This document shows, in pieces, positions 36,540-44,891 of a DNA stretch of 64,000 nucleotides. Under the pieces are notes generated by a model. That model ran no database searches and was not told the DNA's origin. It saw only the letters and a program-made list of their open reading frames with translations. Numbering within the stretch: position 1 is the first letter of the stretch; each line of letters starts with the position of its first letter. Origin of the DNA: Thermophagus xiamenensis (GTDB lineage Bacteria > Bacteroidota > Bacteroidia > Bacteroidales > Marinilabiliaceae); contig NZ_FONA01000016.1 in the NCBI RefSeq assembly GCF_900112795.1, positions 1 through 64,000 of the forward strand, given 5' to 3'. The position numbers and the translations under genes were made by a program.

Positions 36540-37349
36540 TTAATTTGATACTTCCTCAATTTTAATAACCACATCAGTAAAGGGTCTGTCGTTTTTATCG
36601 GTTTTAAGGTTGGCAATTTTATCAATAACATCCAGTCCTTCAACAACCTCACCAAAAACGGTGTATTCACCGTCGAGGTCAGGCAGTCCGCCTATGGTGG
36701 TATAGGCTTTTCTTTGTTCTTCGGTGAATTTTAAATAGTCGGATAAAGAATATTCGAAATTGATTTTTTCTTTAATTTGGCGAAGCAGTTTATTAAATTC
36801 TTGTGGGTCTTCTTGTTTGAGTTTTGCCAGTTCTTCTTTTCGCGGCAAATAATATTTTCGTTTGAGTTCGTTTTTGATAGGTATATTGTTGTTTTTTTCA
36901 AGAATATCCAGTTCTTCATTAGTCCATACCCGTCCTTGAACAATATAGAACTGAGAAATATCCGACATTTTAAACTGATTGATATTTTCAGGTTGGCGTG
37001 GGGCACATAGAGCACCTTTTTTATGGAAGTGGTTTTCGCGGTATTCGGCATCAATATTAACGGCAGAGGTTCCATAACCGATATGTTTTCCCGGCGGGGC
37101 ATTACGCGAGTCGGAGGAACCACCTTGAATGACAAAGTTTTTAATTACACGATAGAAGAGTGTGCCGTCAAAGTGGCCGCTATTGACCAGTTTTAGAAAT
37201 TCGTTACGGTGGTTGGGCGTATCGTTGTAAAGCATCACCTTCATGTTGCCCATGTTGGTTTTGATAAGCACGTAGTATGTATATTCTTGTGCTTTTAAAG
37301 AACCGGCTAAAAAAATAATTACAACAAGTGATTGAATGAACTTTAGCAT
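36540..37349 (-). CDS. periplasmic cyclophilin-type peptidyl-prolyl isomerase
   Basis: 269 residues with a signal peptide (SLVVIIFLAGSLKAQ). The cyclophilin core is split by an insert: the first part holds FYRVIKNFVIQGG and ISQFYIVQGRVW, then about 70 charged, helical residues (ELDILEKNNN ... LSDYLKF), then AYTTIGGLPDLDGEYTVFGE. The active-site Arg and Gln-Phe pair are kept. Middle gene of the tandem trio; a long stem-loop lies between it and the upstream copy. Confidence 0.9.
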   Translation of the reverse strand: MLKFIQSLVVIIFLAGSLKAQEYTYYVLIKTNMGNMKVMLYNDTPNHRNEFLKLVNSGHFDGTLFYRVIKNFVIQGGSSDSRNAPPGKHIGYGTSAVNIDAEYRENHFHKKGALCAPRQPENINQFKMSDISQFYIVQGRVWTNEELDILEKNNNIPIKNELKRKYYLPRKEELAKLKQEDPQEFNKLLRQIKEKINFEYSLSDYLKFTEEQRKAYTTIGGLPDLDGEYTVFGEVVEGLDVIDKIANLKTDKNDRPFTDVVIKIEEVSN

Positions 37350-37396
37350 GGTTTTTATACTTCAGGTTATTATTGCCCTGAGGCGTTTTTTAGGCA

Positions 37397-37465
37397 GTGA
37401 AAGGCTGAAAAGACTAAATAAATGTTGGTGAATGTTGATTTATATTGGGCTTCTCAACCTTTCAC
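37397..37465 (-). other. long RNA stem-loop between two cyclophilin genes
   Basis: Arms GTGAAAGGCTGAAAAG (37397-37412) and CTTCTCAACCTTTCAC (37450-37465) pair over 16 positions. In minus-strand RNA the two non-Watson-Crick positions become G-U pairs; in plus-strand RNA they would be A-C mismatches. An inner stem ATAAAT/ATTTAT continues the helix. It lies 77 bp after the stop of the upstream cyclophilin. No strong T-run follows, so mRNA processing or protection is as likely as termination. Confidence 0.65.
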
Positions 37466-37541
37466 GGTGTATTAGTGCTAATTGGTTACTTTTAACAAGT
37501 GTCTTATGTTGATATTCAAGACATGGAATCTTGACAATTGA

Positions 37542-38375
37542 CTATTCTTCAATAATTTCCATAGTCATTTCAATGTTTTCGAGAGGACGGTCCATGGGGT
37601 CGGTGGCTACTGACGCGATAGAGTCGATAACCTCCAGCCCTTCCTCTACTTCACCAAAAACGGTGTATTCACCATCCAGGAAAGGTGTCCCGCCAATGGT
37701 GGTATAAGCTTCACGAATTTGGTCGGGGAAGGAGAAATTGGCCGAATCGCCCAGTGTTTCGATGGCACTTTGTTCGATTTGCGAAATGAGAGCATTAAAT
37801 CCTTCACGGTCGTTTCGTTGTCTCATGGCCATTAATGAATCCTGGTAAGGGGTGAGCATTTCAAACATTTTGGACTGAATGCGACGTTGCGATAATTGTT
37901 CTTCCATAGAGCTTAATTCTTCATCAGAATAGGTCTTGCCTTGAACAATATAGAACTGAGAACCTGATGATTCCTTTTCCGGATTTACCTGGTCGCCCTG
38001 GCGGGCAGCGGCAAGAGCTCCTTTTTTATGAAAATGTGTTGGAAAGTTAATTTCTGCCGGGATAGTGTATCCCGGGCCACCGCTTCCCAAGCGCGCGTTT
38101 TTAGGTGCATCTTTCGACTCAGGGTCACCACCTTGAATCATAAAGCCATCGATAACACGGTGAAATAAAAGATTGTCGTAAAAGCCTTCCTCTACCAGTT
38201 TGAGAAAATTATCGCGGTGTTTGGGAGTGTCATCATAAAGCCTGATTTTCATGTTCCCATAAGGGGTTTTAATGAGCACCTTTTTTTCCGGTTTATCACA
38301 TTGAACCAGTATAATCCCTAAAAAAAGCACCAAAAGGGGCAAAAAAGATTTTCTACATTTTACAAATGAGGTCAT
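37542..38375 (-). CDS. cyclophilin-type peptidyl-prolyl isomerase, putative lipoprotein
   Basis: 277 residues. The N-terminal helix ends LVQC with Cys at 26, a possible but not ideal lipobox. Cyclophilin motifs LLFHRVIDGFMIQGGD, SSGSQFYIVQGKTY and EYTVFGEVEEG are present with the active-site Arg, Phe and Gln. As in the middle copy, about 75 helical residues (SSMEEQLSQRRIQSKMFEML ... FSFPDQ) are inserted after QFYIVQG. First of three tandem cyclophilin genes; it starts 10 bp after a small conserved gene on the same strand. Confidence 0.92.
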   Translation of the reverse strand: MTSFVKCRKSFLPLLVLFLGIILVQCDKPEKKVLIKTPYGNMKIRLYDDTPKHRDNFLKLVEEGFYDNLLFHRVIDGFMIQGGDPESKDAPKNARLGSGGPGYTIPAEINFPTHFHKKGALAAARQGDQVNPEKESSGSQFYIVQGKTYSDEELSSMEEQLSQRRIQSKMFEMLTPYQDSLMAMRQRNDREGFNALISQIEQSAIETLGDSANFSFPDQIREAYTTIGGTPFLDGEYTVFGEVEEGLEVIDSIASVATDPMDRPLENIEMTMEIIEE

Positions 38376-38385
38376 AATAAAAAGT

Positions 38386-38724
38386 TTAAAGATTAAGTTG
38401 TTGTTTAAGATATTCGAATGCAGACTTTTTTAGCATATAATTAATAAGTGAAGGCGTTAAATTTTTAAGTGTTTTAATTTCTTTGAATTTGGGCCATCCC
38501 TCGATGTCAATTCCATCGGGCTTTAGATATCCTTCGCGGCATAGAAGAGTGCATTTCCCAAGATTGATGAGGTCCATCTTTTCTTGCCGTGAATAGCTGC
38601 GCATTCCCTGTCCCAACTCTTGAATGCCAATCAAAAAAAGTATAAAATCAAAATCGGCTGTAACTTTAAAACGTTTACTTAATTCCAGCACCAATCGGTC
38701 CCAATTCTCTTCGTTATAAATCAT
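38386..38724 (-). CDS. conserved hypothetical protein
   Basis: 112 residues from the ATG at 38724 (MIYNEENWDRLVLELSKRFK). A longer frame opens at 38781, but that ATG lies within the predicted -7 box and cannot be in the transcript from that promoter. The protein is helical, without signal or membrane segment, and includes FDFILFLIGIQELGQGM and DLINLGKCTLLCREGYL. I recognise no family. It is directly followed by the first cyclophilin gene (10 bp) and is probably co-transcribed with it. Confidence 0.72.
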   Translation of the reverse strand: MIYNEENWDRLVLELSKRFKVTADFDFILFLIGIQELGQGMRSYSRQEKMDLINLGKCTLLCREGYLKPDGIDIEGWPKFKEIKTLKNLTPSLINYMLKKSAFEYLKQQLNL

Positions 38725-38777
38725 TTCGTTTTGTCTTGTGTTGGGTTTTGAGACTACTACAACAAATCTGCGAAAAT

Positions 38778-38785
38778 TCAAAAAT
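38778..38785 (-). promoter_or_regulatory. -7 box of the hypothetical/cyclophilin transcript
   Basis: The minus strand reads TATTTTTG (TAnnTTTG), 54 bp before the ATG at 38724. It decides against the longer start at 38781. Confidence 0.48.
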
Positions 38786-38934
38786 AATAAAAGTTACAGA
38801 TATGCAACAGATCAATAAGTTTTAAGACAGTACTAAATTATTACCCTATGACTAATTTTTGTTTGGATAGTTTGAGGAAATTTTAAGGATGTACAGTGAT
38901 GTGAGATTTGCCTATTTTTAGATTACTTTAAAAG

Positions 38935-38970
38935 AAAAAAGCCGGACAGAATATCTCTGTCGGCTTTTTG
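38935..38970 (-). terminator. terminator after tRNA-Val, T-runs on both strands
   Basis: Stem GCCGGACAG/CTGTCGGC (38941-38949 and 38957-38964, one bulge) with T-rich flanks on either strand. It directly follows the 3' end of the tRNA. Confidence 0.78.
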
Positions 38971-39045
38971 TGGGTTGTACTGGATTCGAACCAGTGACCC
39001 CTACCCTGTCAAGGTAGTGCTCTAAACCAACTGAGCTAACAACCC
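38971..39045 (-). tRNA. tRNA-Val (GAC anticodon)
   Basis: The minus strand folds as a full cloverleaf: acceptor GGGTTGT/ACAACCC, D-arm GCTCAGTTGGTTTAGAGC, anticodon stem CTACC/GGTAG with loop TTGACAG, and T-arm CACTGGTTCGAATCCAGT. Anticodon GAC reads valine codons GUC and GUU. The discriminator is A, and CCA is not encoded. A promoter and a terminator flank it, so it is a single-gene unit. Confidence 0.96.
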
Positions 39046-39057
39046 GTCATGGGCTTG

Positions 39058-39089
39058 CAAAAATACAAAAAAACATAAATCTGTATCAA
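39058..39089 (-). promoter_or_regulatory. tRNA-Val promoter (-7 and -33)
   Basis: The minus strand has TATTTTTG (39058-39065) and a TTG (39087-39089) with 21-bp spacing, one of the two best matches in the window to the Bacteroidota consensus; it ends 13 bp before the tRNA. The -33 TTG lies in a perfect 7-bp palindrome GTATCAA/TTGATAC (39083-39100). Confidence 0.65.
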
Positions 39090-39243
39090 TTTTTTGATAC
39101 ATTTTATGACCCTGCGGTTTTAACTATTGTTTATAACCAATTAATCCCTGTTGTAAGTGATAGATTACAGCCTTTTTATGGAAAGGTTTTGAAGGAAATT
39201 AATAGGCAGTTAATTATTTATCAGGCGACAAAATTAATCAGTA

Positions 39244-39273
39244 AAAAAGGTCCGAAACACATCGAACCTTTTT
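39244..39273 (-). terminator. terminator of the hybrid regulator gene
   Basis: Arms AAAAAGGTCCGA/TCGAACCTTTTT (one mismatch) with a 6-nt loop; T-run on the minus strand, 78 bp after the stop codon. The remaining bases between 39101 and 39350 show nothing else. Confidence 0.75.
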
Positions 39274-39350
39274 CTGGATTTTCTGATTTAAGGGAAAGGC
39301 TTAATTTTCTGTTTGCAAATATAGACAAAAATTAACAAATAATGCAAGAG

Positions 39351-42300
39351 TTATTTTTTTCGATGATATTCCTTTGGCGACACACCAAATTTTGCTTTAA
39401 AACTTTTTGAGAAGCTTGACAGGCTGGTGAAACCGACGGCATACATCACTTCAGTGATATTGACATCCTTGGTTTTAAGCATATTGGCAGCTTTTTGCAT
39501 TCGATAGTTGTTGAGAATATCTCTTGTTGATTGTCCAGTAATGGTTTTCAGTTTGCGATACAGATGCGTGCTGCTCATTCCCAGGGTTTTGCTGATCACT
39601 TCTACCGAGAAGTCGGGATTTTCTATGTTTTGTTCGATGATTGACATTACCTTTTTCAGAAATAATTTGTCCGGATCTTCTTTAATATCCTCTTTTTTCG
39701 GTGAGAGCATCAAACGTGTTTCAATATAGCGTGTAAGTTGTTCCTCGCGTCTGAAAATACTTTGGATGCTTGATCGAAGATAATCAATATCAAAAGGTTT
39801 GGTAATGTACATGTCGGCCCCTTTTTTCATGCCTTCGGTTTTGTCGATATCGAGCGTTTTGGCAGTTAGCAAGATGATTGGGATATGCGAAGTTGCCGAT
39901 TCGGATTTCAAGGTGCTGCATAATTCCGTACCGCTCATGCCAGGCATCATCACATCGGATATTACCAGATCAGGTAAAGTTTTTTGTGCCAGAGCTAGGC
40001 CACTTGTCCCATCGTATGCATATTCCACTTGATATTCTTGCCCCAGATTTATTTTAAGGTAATCCAAAAAATCGGGGTTGTCATCCACGATCAGGATCTT
40101 TTTTGCACTGGTTGATATTGAAGGCATTTTGTCTTTATATTCAGGCTGTTTATGTGGGGAACTGCTAATAATTTTAGATTGGGGATCTTTCGATGGAGTA
40201 TTAACAAGTGGTAATTGCAGAATGAATCGGCTTCCTTTGCCTGGTTCACTCTCTAGTTTAATGTTACCTCCATGTAGTCGTGCATACTCCAACGACATAG
40301 TGAGACCTATTCCCGATCCGGAGTTGGTATTCTTTCCGGCAGGAGATTGATAGAAAAGATCAAATATCTTTTTTTGATCAGCCTTCGATATGCCCATTCC
40401 GGTATCGGTTACACTAAGTTCAATTGTTTTTTTACTGTTGTTGGTTTTTATATTCAAACATACTGTAATTTTTCCTCCTTCTTGAGTAAATTTAAATGCG
40501 TTGGAGAGAAGGTTAAAAAGAATGGTTTCAACCTTTTCGCGATCAATACTGCAATCAAGCGAAGATACTTCAGATTGAAACTGAAATTCTATCTGGTGTC
40601 GGGTGGCCAGATCATTGAATGATTCAAAAATTGAATTAATAAAGCTGACTAATTCTGTGTTCTGAAGATGGATCTGTAATTCTGATGATTCAATTTTTCT
40701 AAAATCGAGAAGTTGGTTGATGAGTTTGTAGAGTCTTCCGGCATTGCGATATGCCAATTCAATCATGTGTTGCAATTTGGCATCACCAAGTCCCGCATTA
40801 ACCAATTGTTTGAGTGGGGCCAGTATTAATCCGAGAGGGGTTCTGAATTCATGTGAAATGTTGGTAAAGAATTGTATTTTGGCCTGGTATAGGGCTTCGC
40901 TGTGCTGCTTTTCGATCTTAACGATTTGCAATTCGTTACGTAATCTTTGACGGTAACTGTATATTCTGAAAACAATATAGGTCATTGCGACCACAAGCAG
41001 TGCGTAAAGGAAGAAAAATCCCTTACTTAACCAGATGGAGGGCGCAATATGGATGTGAAGTTCTCTGGTTTCGCTCCAAATTCCCAAATGATTTGTTCCC
41101 TGAACTTGTAAAATGTAGGTGCCGGGTTTAATATTGGCAAAAACGGCGAAATTATTATTCCCGCTGTTATAAATCCAGTCGGTTTGAGCAGGTGTTAGCC
41201 GGTAACGGAATTGCCCTTTGTCCGGGAAAAGATAATCCAATGTCGAAAATTCGAATGTGAGTGAATTTTGATAATGGCTGAGGTTGATAGAATTGGTAAA
41301 AGCTATATTACTCTTTAAGGTGCCCAAAGAAGCAGGAAGTATGTTTTGATTATTGATTCTCAGTCCGGTAATGTGAACCTTCGGTTTCATCTTGGGAGTA
41401 TCTATCTGTCGTGGATCAATTTCCAGAAAGGCATTGTCTCCGCCAAACAGAATGTGTCCCGTATTGGTTAAGGCACTGCAGAAGGGATAGAAGCCTCTGA
41501 AGGGAGAGCCTTGATTTACGGGGATGGTAATCATGCTATTATTGACCACATCGATACGTACGATGACGTTTTGTGTGGTTCCCCATATATTCCCGGCCAA
41601 ATCTTTTTCCAGATTGATTAATTTTTGAGGACGTGTAAGGTTCAATTCAATTGAGGATATACTATCGGAAAGGATGTTATATTTAAAAAGCATATCTTCG
41701 GCTGCAATCCAAATGTAATTGTTTTGTCCCGAAAGTAATGCTGTAATGTTCTTCCCGTTAATTATTTGGTTGATTTTTTTTAGTGATGTTTTTTCGAGGG
41801 TGTTTTTGTTTATCCTCCACATACGATCACCACTGGCATAATAAATTTCACCATTGTGTGCCAGTAATCTGCCATCCCCATCGTTGTCAACTTTTAAAAA
41901 TTGTATTTTCCCGGGGGATAAATCCTTGTTCATGATTTTAAAAACACCGCCTTCCCAGGCGCTTACCCAAAAGTTTCCCTTTTGGTCTTTTGCAAAGCTA
42001 CTTATATAATTAGAAGTTAATCCGTTGAGAGGTCCTGCTGTTATGGCAAGCATCTTATTCCTGGTTGGATCCCAGATATTAATGCCTCCGGCGGTACCGA
42101 TCCATATTCGTCCGAAATTGTCTTCTTCGAGGGTATAAACATTATCCAGCAGTAATCGTCTGGGGGGATCCGAAGTGGTCGAGAAATACTCTCTTTCGTT
42201 CGAGAGGGAGCGCTTGACTACTCCGTGAATGGTGGCCAGCCAGATGTTTCCTTGATGGTCGGTCAGGATGTCACGAATCTGGTTTCCAATCCTGGGTTCT

Positions 42301-43388
42301 TCAAATTTAAAAAATTCTTCATGAAGATAGTAATAGGGAGCCCCTCTGCCTATCAGGCTAACTCCTCCCGAAGTAATGAGCCATATTCGTTCCTGACGGT
42401 CTTCATAAATTTCCCAAACCACGTTGCTGGCTATGGTATTGTCGACCATAGGATCGTGAAAAAAAGCGGATGCTTCACCTGTAATGGTGTTAAAGATATT
42501 TAATCCGAAATCGGTTCCGAGCCAAAGTATTGAATCATTCTGAAGATAGATAGTTTTGATAACTTCATTACTTAAAGTGGTATTGGATGCATTGTACAAT
42601 TGGTACTGCCCGGTATGTGTGTTGAAGCTGGCCAGGCCGGTCTCTGTGCCAACCCATATCAAGGAGTCCTTTGTTTTGGGATTTCCATTAATGGAAAGCA
42701 CAAGGTTATTTTTCAACAGGGGTTTATAATTGCCCTTTACATCAAAAGCCTTGATGGTATCGTTGCGATATCGGTTTAGGCCATCGTAAGTACCGATCCA
42801 AAGGTCCCCGTTTTCTGCTTCATAGAACGAACGGATGGTGTTGTGTGACAACCCTGAGTTGAAAGTGTCGTAAAATTGGTAAGTGTTGCGTTTGACATCA
42901 AACTTAAGTAATCCGCTTGCCGTTCCAATCCAGACATTTCCCGATCTATCGGTATACAACGTTCTGATGATCCGATGGTCGCCTACATTAATCTGTTTGA
43001 TTTGAAAGGTTCTTACATTGATGGTGCATAGCCCGTCCCATGTGCCAACCCATAATACATCGTTGTTACAGGTTAGTGCGGATATATTGTTGGAGGGTAT
43101 TGAGCCGGGAGTGGCTGATTCCTGGAAAGTAATCATTTTAAAACCATCGTATCGACACAATCCTTCGGCGGTACCAATCCAAATAAATCCATAAGGATCC
43201 TGAACTATTGAGTTGGTGATGTTGGAAGGTAGGCCTTGCTCAATGGTCAGATTGGTGAAATAGAGTGGATATGATGGTTGACTTCTCGCAACGTAAGGTA
43301 ATAACCAAAGAAAAAACAGAATTAATGGAATAAGGGCAATATAATCGATTTGAAAAGAACTAGATTGATGGGTCTTTCGATTCAACAT
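39351..43388 (-). CDS. hybrid two-component system sensor/regulator (HTCS)
   Basis: 1345 residues. Order: N-terminal membrane anchor (about 15-35), two seven-bladed propellers of Reg_prop repeats (WIGTAEGLCRYDG type, about 45-700), Y_Y_Y domain (about 715-780), transmembrane helix (about 783-806), histidine kinase with phospho-His in NISHEFRTPLGL (about 846) and ATP site NAFKFTQEGG/DTGMGIS/GSGIGLTMSLEYARLHGG, receiver with phospho-Asp in DLVISDVMMPG (about 1144), and a C-terminal AraC DNA-binding domain. Such proteins sense an oligosaccharide in the periplasm and activate the adjacent SusCD locus. It is divergent from the galactanase gene; the ligand is presumably a beta-1,4-galacto-oligosaccharide. 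Confidence 0.96.
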   Translation of the reverse strand: MLNRKTHQSSSFQIDYIALIPLILFFLWLLPYVARSQPSYPLYFTNLTIEQGLPSNITNSIVQDPYGFIWIGTAEGLCRYDGFKMITFQESATPGSIPSNNISALTCNNDVLWVGTWDGLCTINVRTFQIKQINVGDHRIIRTLYTDRSGNVWIGTASGLLKFDVKRNTYQFYDTFNSGLSHNTIRSFYEAENGDLWIGTYDGLNRYRNDTIKAFDVKGNYKPLLKNNLVLSINGNPKTKDSLIWVGTETGLASFNTHTGQYQLYNASNTTLSNEVIKTIYLQNDSILWLGTDFGLNIFNTITGEASAFFHDPMVDNTIASNVVWEIYEDRQERIWLITSGGVSLIGRGAPYYYLHEEFFKFEEPRIGNQIRDILTDHQGNIWLATIHGVVKRSLSNEREYFSTTSDPPRRLLLDNVYTLEEDNFGRIWIGTAGGINIWDPTRNKMLAITAGPLNGLTSNYISSFAKDQKGNFWVSAWEGGVFKIMNKDLSPGKIQFLKVDNDGDGRLLAHNGEIYYASGDRMWRINKNTLEKTSLKKINQIINGKNITALLSGQNNYIWIAAEDMLFKYNILSDSISSIELNLTRPQKLINLEKDLAGNIWGTTQNVIVRIDVVNNSMITIPVNQGSPFRGFYPFCSALTNTGHILFGGDNAFLEIDPRQIDTPKMKPKVHITGLRINNQNILPASLGTLKSNIAFTNSINLSHYQNSLTFEFSTLDYLFPDKGQFRYRLTPAQTDWIYNSGNNNFAVFANIKPGTYILQVQGTNHLGIWSETRELHIHIAPSIWLSKGFFFLYALLVVAMTYIVFRIYSYRQRLRNELQIVKIEKQHSEALYQAKIQFFTNISHEFRTPLGLILAPLKQLVNAGLGDAKLQHMIELAYRNAGRLYKLINQLLDFRKIESSELQIHLQNTELVSFINSIFESFNDLATRHQIEFQFQSEVSSLDCSIDREKVETILFNLLSNAFKFTQEGGKITVCLNIKTNNSKKTIELSVTDTGMGISKADQKKIFDLFYQSPAGKNTNSGSGIGLTMSLEYARLHGGNIKLESEPGKGSRFILQLPLVNTPSKDPQSKIISSSPHKQPEYKDKMPSISTSAKKILIVDDNPDFLDYLKINLGQEYQVEYAYDGTSGLALAQKTLPDLVISDVMMPGMSGTELCSTLKSESATSHIPIILLTAKTLDIDKTEGMKKGADMYITKPFDIDYLRSSIQSIFRREEQLTRYIETRLMLSPKKEDIKEDPDKLFLKKVMSIIEQNIENPDFSVEVISKTLGMSSTHLYRKLKTITGQSTRDILNNYRMQKAANMLKTKDVNITEVMYAVGFTSLSSFSKSFKAKFGVSPKEYHRKK

Positions 43389-43497
43389 TGATAGGGGTTT
43401 TTGTTTTTTCGGATTATTAAGTTGGTCGTACCTGAAATCAAAATTAGAAATATTTTAACAATAGTAATGGGTTATGATTGATTAGAGCTAATTTTTG

Positions 43498-43588
43498 TAA
43501 GAAACAGACAAGTTCTGTAAAAGGCATAAAATCAAACAAATAATAATGATTTGTGTCTTTTGTTTCCAAAAATGTAAGAAACGGACAA
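43498..43588. promoter_or_regulatory. candidate HTCS operator: 15-bp direct repeat
   Basis: GTAAGAAACAGACAA (43498-43512) and GTAAGAAACGGACAA (43574-43588) are 14/15 identical, in the same orientation, 76 bp apart (about seven helical turns). Both lie between the divergent HTCS and GH53 genes. The downstream copy ends 42 bp before the GH53 -7 box, a normal position for an AraC-type activator. Confidence 0.6.
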
Positions 43589-43630
43589 ATATAGGAACGA
43601 ACAGAATAAATACACTTTTTAATGCTTTTT

Positions 43631-43638
43631 TATATTTG
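43631..43638 (+). promoter_or_regulatory. -7 box of the galactan-utilisation operon
   Basis: TATATTTG (TAnnTTTG), 26 bp before the GH53 ATG. No TTG at -33, as expected for an activator-dependent promoter. Confidence 0.5.
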
Positions 43639-43664
43639 AGACTAATAATTAAAATGAAAATAGA

Positions 43665-44867
43665 ATGAGAAAGTTTCCAATATTGTTAGTCGTATTTTCT
43701 TTAATTACTATTCTAACGTATGGCTGTTCAGGAAAGGAACAACCGGATCCAACGGGCAACGAAGAGCAGGATATTGAACTCAAACCTTATATTTTGGGAG
43801 TGGATCTTTCATACGTCAACCAGATTGAAGACCATGGCGGAATTTATAAAAGGGATAATAAGCCGGAGGATCCCTTTATGCTACTGGCAGCCAAAGGTGC
43901 CAATCTTGTCAGGGTTAGGTTATGGCACAGCCCCAATTGGATTAAAGAGATATATGGTGAGAGTACCGTTATTTACAGTGGTCCCGAAGATGTGGCAAAA
44001 ACCATCAAGCGGGCACATGATGCAGGAATGTCGGCATTGCTCGATTTCCACTATTCCGACACCTGGGCCGATCCCGGATATCAGGCAGTTCCTGAGGCCT
44101 GGGAAAATATTCAGGATATAGAAACATTGGAGGATTCGGTTTATAATTATACCTATCGCATCTTAAACTGGCTGAACAATCAGGATTTGCTTCCCCAGAT
44201 GGTGCAGATCGGCAACGAAACCAATTGTGGAATGATGACTACCGATTCCAATCCAAATTTTCCTAACCTGAACCTTTGCGATGGACATTGGGGTAATTTT
44301 GGAAAGGTTGTGAATGCCGGCATACGTGCTGTTCGTGATATGGAAAACGAAACAGGCCAGCCAATAAAAGTCGCCCTTCATGTGGCCGATCCCAAAAACC
44401 TGGATTGGTGGGTGAAAGATGCCATTAATCTGGGAGAAATTACGGATTTCGATATTATAGGTTTCTCTTATTATCCGCTATGGCATACCGATATTGCTTT
44501 TGAGAACCTGCCTCAAATGGTTTCGGATGTAAAGAGTAAATACCAAAAAGAAGTAATGATTCTGGAAACGGCTTATCCCTTCACCACCGAAAATAATGAT
44601 CACTACGGAAACCTTTGGTCGGCCCAACATCCTCCTCTTGAAGGATATCCATATACAATTGAGGGACAAAAAAACTTCCTCATCGATTTAAACCAAAATA
44701 TGGCAGATGCCGGTGCTATTGGGGTAGTGTATTGGGAACCGGCCTGGATAACCAGTGCTATGAAGGATTTATGGGGAACCGGTTCCAGCTGGGAAAATTG
44801 TGCCTTGTTTGATTTTCAGGCCAATTTATCTGTTGCAGCTGACTATTTGAGTGAGAAGTATAAATAA
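43665..44867 (+). CDS. GH53 endo-beta-1,4-galactanase lipoprotein
   Basis: 400 residues with a lipoprotein signal (ILLVVFSLITILTYGC, Cys21). It is a single (beta/alpha)8 domain of family 53: YILGVDLSYVNQIEDHGGIY at the start, acid/base Glu185 in QIGNETNCGM, nucleophile Glu301 in MILETAYPFT. LLDFHYSDTWADPG is a further family signature. It cuts internal beta-1,4 links in type I (arabino)galactan, probably at the outer cell surface. First gene of a five-gene run (GH53, GH2, SusC, SusD, SusE-like), with GH2 24 bp downstream. Confidence 0.96.
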   Translation: MRKFPILLVVFSLITILTYGCSGKEQPDPTGNEEQDIELKPYILGVDLSYVNQIEDHGGIYKRDNKPEDPFMLLAAKGANLVRVRLWHSPNWIKEIYGESTVIYSGPEDVAKTIKRAHDAGMSALLDFHYSDTWADPGYQAVPEAWENIQDIETLEDSVYNYTYRILNWLNNQDLLPQMVQIGNETNCGMMTTDSNPNFPNLNLCDGHWGNFGKVVNAGIRAVRDMENETGQPIKVALHVADPKNLDWWVKDAINLGEITDFDIIGFSYYPLWHTDIAFENLPQMVSDVKSKYQKEVMILETAYPFTTENNDHYGNLWSAQHPPLEGYPYTIEGQKNFLIDLNQNMADAGAIGVVYWEPAWITSAMKDLWGTGSSWENCALFDFQANLSVAADYLSEKYK

Positions 44868-44891
44868 TTTTAATGATTTAGATAAGAAACT

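Noticed and set aside
39351-43388. Separate sensor kinase and response regulator genes
   Set aside because: The frame is continuous through propeller, kinase, receiver and AraC domains, so it is one hybrid protein.
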